Shown here: piece after piece, positions 32,100 to 42,590 of the stretch | Position numbering within the stretch: the stretch's first letter is position 1 | How the letters are laid out: every line of letters starts with the position of its first letter | NCBI GenBank assembly: GCA_028571685.1 | Contig: CM053141.1 | Location: forward strand, 53,876,333 to 53,940,332 | DNA: 64,000 nucleotides | Reading direction: 5' to 3' | DNA from: Heterohyrax brucei | Taxonomy: Eukaryota > Chordata > Mammalia > Hyracoidea > Procaviidae | The notes under the pieces: model-generated | Databases searched by the model: none | What the model was told of the DNA's origin: nothing | Seen by the model: only the letters and a program-made list of their open reading frames with translations | Program-made: the position numbers and the translations under genes

Positions 32100-32710
32100 T
32101 CTTGCAGAATCTATCTATATGGGATCAAATTGACAACAGTAACTTGAAAGATTAGATAGGAAACTTAGGGGGTATTTCTCTGTATATCTGTATAGATTTG
32201 GTTTTGTATTGTGCATTAGATAAAAGTTTACAGTTTAAGTTAATCTCTCATTCAAAATATTTATACACATACTGTTTTGCTACATGGCTTCAGTCTCTAC
32301 AGTGTGACAATGTCTTCCCTTTTCTACCCCATGTTCCTTCCTGACTTCTCCTCCTGCTTTTGGTTAGGAGCTGCTCAAGTGGTCTTGGATATTTGATTGA
32401 ACTAAGAAACATGTTCCTCATATGTATTAATTTTTGTTTTATAGATCTGTCTAATCTTTGTGAAGTGGGCCACAGGAATAATTTTAGGTTTTGGTCTGTG
32501 TAGATTTTTAAATTACATTTATTTTCTTGCAGTGCAGGAAGAGCAACTCAAAAACTGAGGATGGAAATCGTTACACAAGTCAAAGAATACAATCAATGTC
32601 TGTGAATTGTACATGTAGAAATTGTTGAATTGGTAGAATATGTATGTTTCTCTGTGTACCTTCTCAACAACAAAATAAATGCAACTACAAAAAAAAAAAA
32701 AAAAAAAAAA
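32100..32710 (+). mobile_element. L1 3' end, interrupted by an antisense L1 piece
   Basis: Left part 32100-32165 ('gatcaaattgacaacagtaa', 'attagataggaaacttaggg') and right part 32535-32710 ('aactgaggatggaaatcgtt', 'catgtagaaattgttgaatt', 'aataaatgcaactac' plus an A22 tail) are continuous in the uninterrupted antisense copy at 15105-15380. AATAAA at 32674 and the poly-A tail mark a retrotransposed 3' end. Confidence 0.65.
32170..32520 (-). mobile_element. L1 3'UTR piece, antisense, inside the plus-strand L1 end
   Basis: Aligns with the antisense L1 at 62290-62560: 'caaaatatttatacacatac' against 'caataatttatacacaaatt', then 'gtgtgacaatgtcttccc' against 'atgtgtcagtattttccc'. It has no terminal poly-T. 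Confidence 0.6.
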
Positions 32711-32929
32711 CTCCAAACATTACAAATGTAGCCTGGAGGCAATTTTGCCCCAATTGCAAATCACTAAGCCATAAAGATGTACTGCAGACCTATCACACTC
32801 AACGGAGGTATGCATTTAATCATATCACTAGCTTTTATATTGTCTGATGATAACCTCACTCAACCAGCAACCTCAAAAACAATAATTCTTTCACTTCCTC
32901 TCTTATCCTCACCTTTAAACTATGGTCAA
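32711..32929. other. Unassigned spacer
   Basis: Nothing recognisable. Confidence 0.4.
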
Positions 32930-33215
32930 ATTGTTTTCATAGTCTATCCATGATGACTTTCCTTTCCCATCGACAAGAGGAAGGTCTCTGTCAGCTCTAA
33001 AGGGAGGTCCTTGTCTCCCCTGAGCTTGTTCTCCTGAGCCGAAGCTTGGTATGAGTCTTCCTCCACCGTCTCTGCATGCTTCTGTTTCTCAAATCAGTTT
33101 CCTTCACGTCATTTTTGTATCTCAAAGGAGATTAACTCTAAGGTACTCTCTACACTAATCCTACCCTATTAACATAACAAAGACAATTTATTCCCAACCT
33201 TTGGTTTATGTTTTT
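32930..33215 (-). mobile_element. MaLR-like LTR, partial, copy 3
   Basis: 'gacaagaggaaggtctctgt', 'ctgcatgcttctgtttctca' and 'aatcctaccctattaacata' follow the central and 5' parts of the minus-strand LTR family. Strongly diverged. Confidence 0.5.
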
Positions 33216-33499
33216 ACTCAAAAAATCTCACATGCATGCATTTATGAGTGCCAAAACAGCCTTTCTTATAGATGACATGCCAACTTGATTCTGATAGTAA
33301 TTTTTATTTGACATTAATATCTAGGGTTATATGCAGAGAATCAACTGCTACCAGCAAGTATTAAGTACCACATGCATACCAAAGATCTTTTGACACTGTT
33401 GGCAAATGAAATTAATAAACACTAAGCAGATTCCTTTTTTGTCATGTTATCTTTACTCATAAACAAATTGCTTTAATGAGATTGCTGCAGTTATTGACA

Positions 33500-33700
33500 T
33501 AAGGAGCCATTGAGTCGATTTTCAATGAATATTGACCCCATGTGACAATGTGGACCCGTCACATGGACCGTTCTAGACTGTGATCCTTATGGGAGCAGGT
33601 TGCCAGGTCTTTCTTCTGCAGAACCTGAGCACCTGGGTGGGTTTGAACTGCCAACTTTCTCATCTGAGCGCCTAGCCACTGTGCCACCAGTGCTTCTGAA
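33500..33700 (-). mobile_element. Afrotherian SINE, long subtype
   Basis: 'aggagccattgagtcgattt', 'gttgccaggtctttcttctg', 'tgggtttgaactgccaactt' and 'gcgcctagccactgtgccac'. Confidence 0.85.
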
Positions 33701-33919
33701 TACAATTACTCAGTGACTCTGAGTTTTAGTTCTGTTAGGATAATTATGTTAAATCACAATGAACTTGGACTGATATTTCAGAATAATTTCAATCAATATA
33801 GCTCAGCAAATGGTTTAGTAAGTGCATAAGATTTCCTAGGCCTTCTCTGAAGATTCTAAGAAACTTAGAATTGTGTATATTAAAATGTTTACGTGTCACC
33901 TATAAGATTTAAGACTAAT

Positions 33920-34072
33920 TAAACCCACCAATGCTATTGAGTTTTCAGACTCATAGCAACTCTGTAGGCCAGAGTAGAACTGCCCTACAGAGTTTTCAAG
34001 GGGTGCCTGGTGGATTTGAACTGCCGAACTTTGGTTAGCAGCCATAGCATTTCACTGCCACACCATGAGGAT
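33920..34072 (-). mobile_element. Afrotherian SINE, short subtype
   Basis: 'acccaccaatgctattgagt', 'ccagagtagaactgccctac', 'tggtggatttgaactgccga' and 'gcatttcactgccacaccat'. Confidence 0.9.
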
Positions 34073-34173
34073 AGTGGTTATCATTCATTTATGATTCATA
34101 AAAATGTCAATGTCTCATTTTGGAAAATCTGTATATTAATACTGTATTGTGCTTACAATCCAAGTCAATTCAT

Positions 34174-34228
34174 CATACACATACACACACACACGCACGT
34201 GCATGCACACACACACACACACACACAC
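34174..34228. repeat. (CA)n microsatellite
   Basis: Imperfect (CA)n with two 'gca' interruptions, about 55 bp. Confidence 0.95.
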
Positions 34229-34579
34229 TGCTATGTAACTCTAGCTGCTCTCCCCATCTGTGGCAGCCCACTTCTCCTTCCCACCCTGTACCTTCTAAAT
34301 CTATTTACCCGACTCTTATCCACCTCCACTCTCTCATCTGCCTTTGAACAAGAGAAGCTCCGACAGCCTCATGTCTACATTTGAGGTAAGAAGAACCTTC
34401 TTCACCAGCATCTCTCTCTGTCTTGTGTTCCTGTTCAATCTTTGAAGAGTTGGCCTCAGGAACGGTCCAGTTCTCAGCTAGTAAGAGGCTGTTGGACCAA
34501 CAAGTCTGTCTTTTTAATAGAGCTTGAGTCCTGTACACCCATTTTTCTCTCACTCCATTATGGACTTTATGTTGTATTC
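34229..34579. other. Unassigned, no gene seen
   Basis: Pyrimidine-rich at 34245-34340. The open frames across it start inside the CA repeat and have no protein motif. Confidence 0.4.
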
Positions 34580-35098
34580 TGTCAGAGATTGAATTGAGAC
34601 CCCCCCCACACCCAATACATTGGCAGCAATTTGGTGGGCCGTGATTCCCAAACTGTATGATTGTCCTCCGTTTGGTAATTTTCCAGTGCTGGGAATCCCA
34701 GTCTTTGCCCGTGGTTGATAGGTTAAAAAGGGATTAGGGTGGGACTGCGACACCCTTCTTAAGTTTCCTGGGAGTGCAGCTTGTACCACAATTTATCCTA
34801 CACGAGATAAAAGCAAAAGGAAGCAAGCTGAGAGTTAGTGACCTCATACGATCAAGAAAACAGAGCCTGATGCAGAGTACATCCTTTCACCCTGAGGTTC
34901 CTGTGCCTAGAGAAGTTCTCAGAACAAAGAAAGACTGATGCAATGCAAGGACCATTTGCCAGAGCTGACAGAAAAGTACTGTGTTTCTCTAGAGCTGCTA
35001 CCCTGAATTCAGACCTCCAGCCTCCTGGACTGTGTGAGAATAACCTTTTCTTTGCTAAAGCCATCCACTCATGGTTTTTCTGTTAGGGGGGTACTAGA
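34580..35098 (+). mobile_element. MaLR-like solo LTR, plus orientation
   Basis: Starts 'tgtcagagattgaattgaga' and ends 'ctaaagccatccactcatgg', 'tttttctgttagg'. Contains 'agcctcctggactgtgtgag', typical of the 3' third of these LTRs. Length about 520 bp; no internal region. Confidence 0.75.
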
Positions 35099-35249
35099 TG
35101 ACTAAGTCATATTCCCTGTAAAGACAGTCTATGAAAATAGTTTCAAATGTTCATTTTTGATAATTTTGTATTTCCAATACATTCTTTTCTTTTTAATTCT
35201 AACTCAGTTTGTAATAATTACCTTACATTCACTCAATCTGTACACACAA

Positions 35250-35740
35250 GGACTGCCAATTAAGTTTTCAAACTCATCCTTGAAAAAACTCTGCATACCT
35301 AATTGTTGAATATCACCATGGTCACCTTTGCAATACTCTCCTTGGGAAGCTATGCACCAGTGCCAGAACCTAGTCCACCAGTCAAAGCAATTTTTAAGCT
35401 CTTTTTCTTGAATGACCATGAGAGCTGTTGTCATATTACGCTTGATGTCCTGAGTGTCATAAAAATGCCTCCTTTCAATATTTCTATTATCTACTCATTT
35501 ATCTCGTCCCCAGTGACTTTTTTCTGTACCTGAAGATAAAGGAAATTTTGAAAGGAAGATATTTTGATGACATTCAGGATATCAAGGGTAATACAATGAC
35601 AGCTCTGAGGGCAATTCCAGAAAAAGAGCTCCAAAATTACTTCCCAACGGGAGTACTTCAAAGGTGACCATAGTGATATTCAGCAATGAGGTATGTAGTC
35701 CTTTTTCTAGGATGACTTCATAAACTTAATTGGCAGTGCT
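35250..35740 (+). mobile_element. Palindromic mariner derivative, copy 2
   Basis: Longest arms of the three copies. The left arm, about 35255-35490, is the reverse complement of 35510-35735: 'cctttgcaatactctccttg' against 'gggagtacttcaaaggtgac', 'gcttgatgtcctgagtgtca' against 'gacattcaggatatcaaggg'. Both arms derive from the 3' end of a mariner transposase gene. On the minus strand 35434-35204 still reads 'TTALMVIQEKELKNCF'. The junction lies near 35498, different from copies 1 and 3. Non-autonomous. Confidence 0.85.
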
Positions 35741-36007
35741 CATACATAGCATAGGTACATGTTGGGGGGTATTTATGTTTAAACTATGTTAAAGAAAACC
35801 AACTAGGGGGAAAAAAGAAAAGACTAACTGGATTCCAGAGTTGAGTCTTCAGTACCAAAACACACTGGCAAACTGAGAAGATTTTTATCACGGAAGCCTA
35901 TGCCATTGACAATAATATTTCCATTTTTAAAATCACCTATTCTTTTGTAATGAATTATCAGTAGTCTCAAGACAATCTTTCACATTCTCTTGGTCATGTA
36001 ATGTTAC
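35741..36007. other. Unassigned spacer
   Basis: Nothing recognisable. Confidence 0.4.
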
Positions 36008-36533
36008 TATAACAGAAATACCATGACTGGATGGCTCTGACAAAGAGAAGATTATTCTTTCATAGTCCAGTAGACTTGAAGTCCAAGTTCAGAGAGCTGG
36101 TTCCAAGAGAAGGCTTTCTCTCTCGGTTGGCCCTGGAGGGAGGTCCTTGGGATGCATCAGTCTGCCCTTAGTCTGAGGGCATCTCAGCACAAGAACCTCA
36201 CTTCCAAAGGACATGTTCCGCTCCCAGCACTGCTTTCTTGGTGATATAAAGTCTCCAACTCTCTGCTCCTTTCTCTTTACTTTTATAAGATAAAAAGTGG
36301 TACAGGCCATACCCCAGGGAAACTTCCTTTACAATGGATTGGGAAGGTGACCTTAGGAAGGATGTTACAGTCTCACCATTATCCTCTTTAACATAGTCTG
36401 ATATTTCCTTCTTAACCACAGACAGACATTAGGATTTACTGTCACAAAATAGGGGATAACCACACAATACTGGGAATCATGGCTGAGCCAAATGCTACAT
36501 GCATTTTGGGGGGCCATAATTTAATCCATGACA
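36008..36533 (-). mobile_element. MaLR-like solo LTR, copy 4
   Basis: Runs from 'ataacagaaataccatgact' to 'taatttaatccatgaca', homologous to copies 1, 2, 5, 6 and 7. About 525 bp. Confidence 0.8.
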
Positions 36534-36714
36534 CATACATACAGTAGATACTCAAGACCTATCCTCCACGAAATGGCATAAAGTGTTTTCCAAATCAACA
36601 GTAAATATGTCACCAAGCAGAACGAACGGTATTTGGCAACAGAAAAGACATGAAGTACTGATACATTCTACAACATGTACAGACCTTGAAAATGTTTTTC
36701 TAACAATATTTAAC
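36534..36714. other. Unassigned spacer
   Basis: Nothing recognisable. Confidence 0.4.
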
Positions 36715-36830
36715 TAAGTGACATCCTGAATTGGGATGTGAAGCCTATTAGTCTGTGTAAGAACAAACTTTTCTTTGTTAAAGCCATCCAGTCATGGTAT
36801 TTCTGTTAGGACAATACCAGGTGAATAAGA
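36715..36830 (+). mobile_element. MaLR-like LTR 3' fragment
   Basis: 'tctgtgtaagaacaaacttt', 'gttaaagccatccagtcatg' and 'gtatttctgttaggacaata' form the LTR 3' terminus. Confidence 0.7.
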
Positions 36831-36837
36831 CAGTGTA

Positions 36838-37450
36838 GCTGACCAAAAGCCATAGCATTTTTTAATTGCATCATATGCATGCAAGAAACACTGATGATGT
36901 AATGATTAAGTGCTAAGTAAGTCTACTAACCAAAAAGTTAGCAGTTCGAATCTGCCAGGTTCTACTCTGCACCGTAGGGTCACTATGTGTTGGAATCGAC
37001 ACAATGGCATAGGGTTTGGGTGGGTTTGATGTGCATGCAAAAGCTGGACAATGAATAAGGAAGACAGAAGAAGAACTGATGCCTTTGAATTGTAATGCTG
37101 GAGAAGAATATTGAACATGCCACAGACTGCCAAAAGAACAAACATCTGTCTTGGAAGAAGTATACCTACAGTGCTTCTTGGAAACAAGGATGGTAAGACT
37201 GCATGTTATAGCTTTTGGATATATTTTCAGAGGAGTCCGTCCCTGGAGAAAGATATCATGTTTGGTGAAGTAGAGGGTCAGAGGAAACGATGAAGGTCAT
37301 CAACAAGATGGACTGATACAGTAGCTACGACAATGGACTTAAGCATAACAATAATTGTTAAGTGTGGTACAGAACCAGGCAGTATTCTATTCTGTTGTAC
37401 AAAGGATCACTATGACTTGGAACTGAGTCAATAGCACCCAACAGCAACAT
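36838..37450 (+). mobile_element. RTE LINE 3' part carrying a SINE
   Basis: RTE sequence 36838-36876 and 37041-37450: 'aattgcatcatatgcatgca', then 'gcaaaagctggacaatgaat', 'ccacagactgccaaaagaac', 'gagaaagatatcatgtttgg', 'gtacagaaccaggcagtatt' and the tail 'agtcaatagcacccaacagc'. A SINE interrupts it at 36887-37031. The coding frame is broken. Confidence 0.85.
36887..37031 (+). mobile_element. Afrotherian SINE inserted in RTE
   Basis: 'ctgatgatgtaatgattaag', 'accaaaaagttagcagttcg' and 'gtcactatgtgttggaatcg'. 'tgcatgcaa' is found on both sides (36876-36884 and 37032-37040), the target duplication. The SINE is therefore younger than this RTE copy. Confidence 0.85.
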
Positions 37451-37754
37451 TTAAAATGTTGTTTTGAAGGAACTTCATCTCTATGATAATATGTGAGAGG
37501 TAATAGAAGAATGGAAAATTATTTTTTGTTGACTTTACTAGATCAATACAGTTTATTGTCAGAAATAATGCTAAAAGAGGATGTTTAAAAATTACAGTAA
37601 CACATAGTAACTTTCCATTAGTTTTCAGTGCGCTAAGTTTCTAGAAATTTATTTGAATTCTTCTGTTGTCAACACAAAAATTTTAAAAATTATAAGTATT
37701 AATTGTAAATTTTCATATTTTAACTTTTTTTTCAAGTATTCCATGCCTTGAATC
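37451..37754. other. Unassigned AT-rich spacer
   Basis: Nothing recognisable. Confidence 0.4.
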
Positions 37755-37905
37755 AGAGCCCTGGTGGCACAGTGGTTAAAAATTCAACCAACAGTTTGGT
37801 AGCTTGAATTAACTAGCTTCTTCTTGGAATTCCTATGGGGCAGTTCTACTGTGACCTATGGGGTCTCTGCCAGTTGAAATTGATTTGATGTAAATGAGTA
37901 TAAGT
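37755..37905 (+). mobile_element. Afrotherian SINE
   Basis: 'agagccctggtggcacagtg', 'gaattcctatggggcagttc' and 'tgccagttgaaattgatttg'. The A box is intact; the B-box region ('gtagcttgaatta') has decayed. Confidence 0.85.
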
Positions 37906-38127
37906 ATTGAGCAGTGTTTTCAGTACCCCTTTCTTCCTTGTTAAAAAGAAATACTTCTTCCACCATCATGAAATAAGAAATTGTCAAAAATTATTTTGGG
38001 GGGGTGTCCAGTTGCTGAAGAACCAAGAAACTAGTTTGTAGATAGATAACACAATTGATTTTTAATTTCTTTTTATGAGAGCAGACTGTGATTGAATTTG
38101 ACATTGTCTTGTTTAATCTAGTATTGT

Positions 38128-39052
38128 CAGAACAGAAATATCACAAGTAGATTGTTTTAACAAACAAATTTATTTGCTCACAGACTAGAAGAGTAGAAGT
38201 CTGAATTCAGGGTTTCAGCTCCAGGGGAAGGTTGTCTTTCTCTCTTGGCTCTGGATAAACGTCCTTGTCACCAGTCTTCCCTGGTCAGGGGGTTTCTCAC
38301 TGCAGGGTCCCTGGTTCCAAAAGACATTCTATCCCCCAGTCTCTTGTTTCATGGTGGTATTAGGTCCCCTCTACTCTACCAAACATGATGTCCTTCTCCA
38401 GGGATTGATCCTTCCTGACAACATGTCCAAATGTAAGATGCAGTCTGACTATCTTTGCTTCCAAGGAGCACTCTGGTTGTACTTCATCCAGAACAGATCT
38501 GTTTGTTCTTTTGGTGGTCCATGGTAAGTTCATTATTCTTCTTCAGCACCACAATTTAAAGGCATCAAGTCTTCTTCTGTCTTCTTTGTTCATGGTCCAG
38601 CTTCAGCATGCAGAGTGTCAGTGAAAAAGGAAGACCCTCAATAAGACGGATTGATACAGTGGCTGCAGTGATGGGTTTCTGCATAGAAATGTTGACGTGC
38701 GTGGTGCAAGATAGCACAGTGTTCATTTTATTGCGAATAGGGTTGCTGCGAGTCAGAACGGGCTCAACAGCACCTAACAACAACAACATGAGGTCCCCAT
38801 GCCTCTCTCCTTGCTTCTCTCTTTTATATCTCAGAAGAGATTGACTTAAGACACAATTTTGTAGATTGAATCCTGCCTCATTAACGTAACTGCCTGTAAT
38901 CCTGTAACTCATTAACATCATAGAGGTAGTATTTATAACACATAGGAAAATCACATCAGGTAACTAAATGGTAGGTAATCACACGGTACTGGGAATCATG
39001 GATTAGCCAAGTTGAAACATACTTTGGGGGGACACAAGTCAATCCATGACAG
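38128..39052 (-). mobile_element. MaLR-like solo LTR, copy 5, host of an RTE insertion
   Basis: LTR parts 38128-38369 and 38788-39052 join into one copy of the family ('aaatatcacaagtagattgt' to 'gtcaatccatgaca'). The 418 bp between are an RTE insertion with an 11-bp target duplication. Confidence 0.8.
38370..38787 (+). mobile_element. RTE 3' end with inverted 5' segment
   Basis: 38607-38787 is the RTE 3' end in plus orientation ('ggaagaccctcaataagacg', 'gagtcagaacgggctcaaca', 'gcacctaacaacaacaac'). 38370-38606 is the adjoining upstream RTE segment in reverse orientation: its complement runs 'gaagctggaccatgaacaaa' to 'catgatgtttggtagag'. Bounded by 'attaggtcccc' (38359-38369) and 'atgaggtcccc' (38788-38798). 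This is the arrangement twin priming gives. Confidence 0.9.
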
Positions 39053-40199
39053 ACACCAAAAAATTTATCTGTAAGATGGTATGGATATCTCTGCAGCTGA
39101 AATTTCAGTAGAGGTACTCCATCATTATTTCTCAAAAAATATAGTATACATCTACGCCTCTCAGGAAGCAGAATGAATACAGATATATGTGGTAGCTCAC
39201 TTCACTAAGGCTTAAAGTATATTATGTTGCATATATTAAAATCAGCCACAAGCTCAAAGAAATTTAATACTTTCACTTCTTCATTTTAGCTTGTTTTAGT
39301 ATAGCTTTATGGAAATAGCTATTAATTCAGCAAAAACAAACAGGTGTAATAAACATTTACCAACGACTAAGTCCTAAATGATACATTGACTACAAGGAAT
39401 TTAAATCTAAGAATGACTCTAGTCCTTAAAAAGTACAAAGCCCAGTGATAATTTTTGAATCATCTCAGTGACTAAATTCTGTGTATTTCAAAGGTGTTGG
39501 CTTTGTAGTACATGTAATTTAGACTTTTCAATAAACCAAGCCACTTGGTTTATTGATTAAAGTAGAGATTTCCATTTCCCAATTGGAGGAGATTAATTGA
39601 GGATAAATTTCAGAATACCCTTTGCTCATCCATGTGCTTGAAAACCTTAGTTAAATTTATGTTACCAGTTCTGGAAATATGTCCCTAAATGAAGTTCACT
39701 GTTAACACTCATATCGGTTAGCTTACTTTATATTCAAATATGGAAAGACTACATTTAATTTATATCTTTGAAAACCACAACTCCCACACATAGTTTAAAA
39801 TATAGTATTTTATTAAAAGGTGATTATCTCCAACCAAGTAGTTTAACTTATTGTAAAGATGTTAAGAGACGTTAGATCTATTAAAATTTTTTCAATTTTT
39901 TAAATCTTTTCCACATGCATTTATTCCAGAAGTCATAGTAAGCGTGTTAAACATACTGCTTCAAAATTTTTAACAGAGTTCTTCACAATAGAGATTCAGT
40001 CTGCTTTCTCATAATGAAGATTGTGTGAAAGAATTGCTTACTTTGATGTAAAATAAGTAATAAGTGTCAATGGTCCAGGGTGATTAGTGCAGAGGAAAGC
40101 TTAAAAATATAGAAATGATAAAATGATATATTTTTAAAGTATATTCTTTTACCCTTAGTGTAACGGCCTGAAAAATTAGGCAAAAATTTTCCTATTTTG

Positions 40200-40240
40200 C
40201 TTTGATCTTTGATCTTTGCTTTGTTCCTTTGATCTTTGGA
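40200..40240. promoter_or_regulatory. Homotypic TCF/LEF-like motif cluster
   Basis: CTTTGATC occurs at 40200-40207, 40207-40214 and 40227-40234. Further CTTTG cores start at 40214, 40219 and 40234. The TCF/LEF consensus is CTTTGWWS. That it is a working enhancer is inference; a short (CTTTGAT)n repeat is the alternative. Confidence 0.3.
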
Positions 40241-41089
40241 GTATATACCACATTTTGTAACTTAAAACATGCTGAAGAATGTCTTACAGAAAATGGCAAT
40301 GACTGTATTTTATGAATATTACCTCTAAAAACTGATTGTAATTCAAGACATACTATTCAAAGCAAGTGTGTCCACTTAAAAATATGTACATAATTGAATT
40401 TTTAATTTAATCAACCTGAAGCTATGAATTTAGTGCCCCTGAAAGAGATTAAGACTGAATAGAGACAGGAGGTTCTCATTCTACTTTGCGAGTACATTTA
40501 AGTTTTCACCTGAAGGGGCCACCCTCTAGTATTCTGAACAATGGTTCCCACCTGGTTATTAAGTCCCATGGACAACAAAATAATAGGCCAGTGGATTTCA
40601 CTTAGGACTTTCTTTAGCTCATTAAGTCTTGGGGTTTTCATACGGAAAGTCAAACATGCTGTATTTTTCTTACAATAGGGCAGGAGGTACACTGAGTTTA
40701 ATAAAAGAACTACCACATGTATCAAGTTGTAATTTTGACTTAAAAACATTTTTCATAAAAGAAAGAGCCAAAAATATTGTCTAAATGCTGAAAAGCCACC
40801 ATGGAAAAGTTCATGCTTAAAGAAATAAACACACACAGAATCTAATACTCAGAGGTAAACATTAGATACATGTAAACAAACTCCATGGTTCACTTATGAA
40901 AAACATGATTTAAGCTAAAAGTCATCATATTATTCACAAGAATCCTTTTCAATTGTGTAGTATAAAATTATCTACTGATTTGAAAGCTGTTCTTTGACAT
41001 GTAAAATAAATCATGCAAACTTTATTTCTTCAAATAATCAAGTTCTGAAAGAGAAAACTTGACTAGGAAAGATGCTGGAAATGTCTTTA

Positions 41090-41560
41090 GATACCAATAA
41101 ACACACGTCATGATTGGCTCAAGTTAAGTTTACTATTTTCATGTGCTGCAATTTCAATACTGAGCACATTCTTCTGACACCACGAGGAAAAAGAAGGAAT
41201 GTGTGGAAAATAGTTTATAAGAGGCAAATACCGGCATTTAGTTCATCAACTGGAAAATCAATGAGATTCTAATGAAACCACTCCATATACGTCAGGTAAA
41301 AAGTCCTGCTGCCAGGGAGATAAAGTGTCACCGACTATCAACGAGGAGCAAACAATCAATGAAATGTTAGTGGGAAAACAAACTTTCCCCTCTGCCTTGA
41401 ACTATGCAAACAGCAGGCATTTCAAAAGCTACAAAAGTGCGACCCTACTGATAATGACGAAATAACAGAGCTGATTAGTCAGTGTGCCAGTGTAGAAAGC
41501 TTCAAAGTTTGCCGATGACATGTAATCACTTCCATTCATAATGAAATGTTGACTTCTTTT
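41090..41560. promoter_or_regulatory. Candidate conserved non-coding element
   Basis: Repeat-free, balanced in base composition, with several CpGs in an otherwise CpG-poor region. It holds homeodomain-type motifs such as 'ctgattagtcag' (about 41471). Its texture resembles deeply conserved enhancers, but this is judged by eye only. Confidence 0.2.
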
Positions 41561-42124
41561 GATTTGTGTTTAATCCTTATCTTGGAAAATGTATAATTTC
41601 CAAATAATATAATCACACACACTTCAAACACTCCAATTCTTTTTTGTTACAGTTGGATGAAATAACAACACTATCAACAGCTATTTCAAAGTTAGCAGAC
41701 CAAACCTGGGAGATAAATCAAGATTAGTCGTTGCAAGAACATGTTAAGCACTACAGATTAAATTCAGTTCATCAGTTCAGATATGTAGTGATCAAATATG
41801 GAAAAAAAAAAAAAGAAGCCAAGAACAGGATGGCATCAATGTTTTTACTCGTGATATTTAGCCAGCTCTACTTTTTATTCAGAGTAAAAAAAAAAAAAAA
41901 AAAAAAAAATCCAACAAACAGATCAGAAAACTAAATGCGAGGAGGGCTGAGTATTTTTAATTGCCAAAATTTGGAAATGGAAGGGAGTTTAGAATTCTTT
42001 TATATGTCTCTCATTATGAAGATGGAGAAACCGAGGTTTCTGGATACAATTTTCTTCCCCTTTAAAGCTAAATTCTTCCTGGGAGAGTCTCCTTTTCTGT
42101 CTAACCACATAGGTATCTCACAGG

Positions 42125-42335
42125 GCGGCGCTGTTAGATTCTGTGGAGTCTATTCTGACTCACAGTGACCTCACGTGTGCAAAATCGAATTTCTCTGTAA
42201 GATTTTCAACATTATGACCTTTTGGAAGCTGTTTACCAGGACTGTCTTATAAGTTTCACCTGAGTGGTAGGGGGCTTCAGCCACCAACTGTTTGACTAGT
42301 AGTCATATACTTAACAACGTGCACCACTTGAATAA
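42125..42335 (-). mobile_element. Afrotherian SINE, long subtype
   Basis: 'gagtctattctgactcacag', 'ttttggaagctgtttaccag' and 'gtagtcatatacttaacaac'. Confidence 0.75.
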
Positions 42336-42431
42336 CATTTGATATTTATGGCTGCTGTCTTGGAAATTTAGTGACTAATAAAGGGCACTGAAATAATGCT
42401 GACCCAGAACCTTGATATCCTGAGTTATAGA

Positions 42432-42590
42432 ACGGCAAACAACAACAACAACAAAAGACTCTTGCTGTCAAGTCAATTACAACTCAGAGTGACCTGCTCC
42501 ATCGGGTTTCTAAGGAGCATCTGTTAAATTCAGATTGCCAGACTTTTGGTTTGCAGCCATAGCTTTTAAGCTCATCGTCACTAAGGTTTC
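42432..42590 (-). mobile_element. Afrotherian SINE
   Basis: Begins with (ACAAC)n, then 'cttgctgtcaagtcaattac', 'aactcagagtgacctgctcc' and 'gattgccagacttttggttt'. Abuts the RTE copy that starts near 42595. Confidence 0.8.

Larger units (their letters stand above)
39053..42124. other. About 3 kb of unique-looking DNA
   Basis: No transposable element recognised. Holds a 13-bp perfect inverted repeat (39528-39556), a CTTTGATC motif cluster (40200-40240), a possible conserved block (41090-41560) and poly-A runs at 41803-41814 and 41887-41909. The open frames (41731-41934, 41935-42168) have no motif and the first spans poly-A. Confidence 0.45.

Noticed and set aside
32535-32710. Processed pseudogene of a host mRNA (AATAAA and A22 tail)
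   Set aside because: The body matches the L1 3' end also found at 15105-15380, so it is an L1 3'UTR rather than a host mRNA.
38565-38954. 129-codon minus-strand open frame
   Set aside because: It runs across the boundary between an RTE insertion and an LTR, antisense to the direct RTE segment; no domain.
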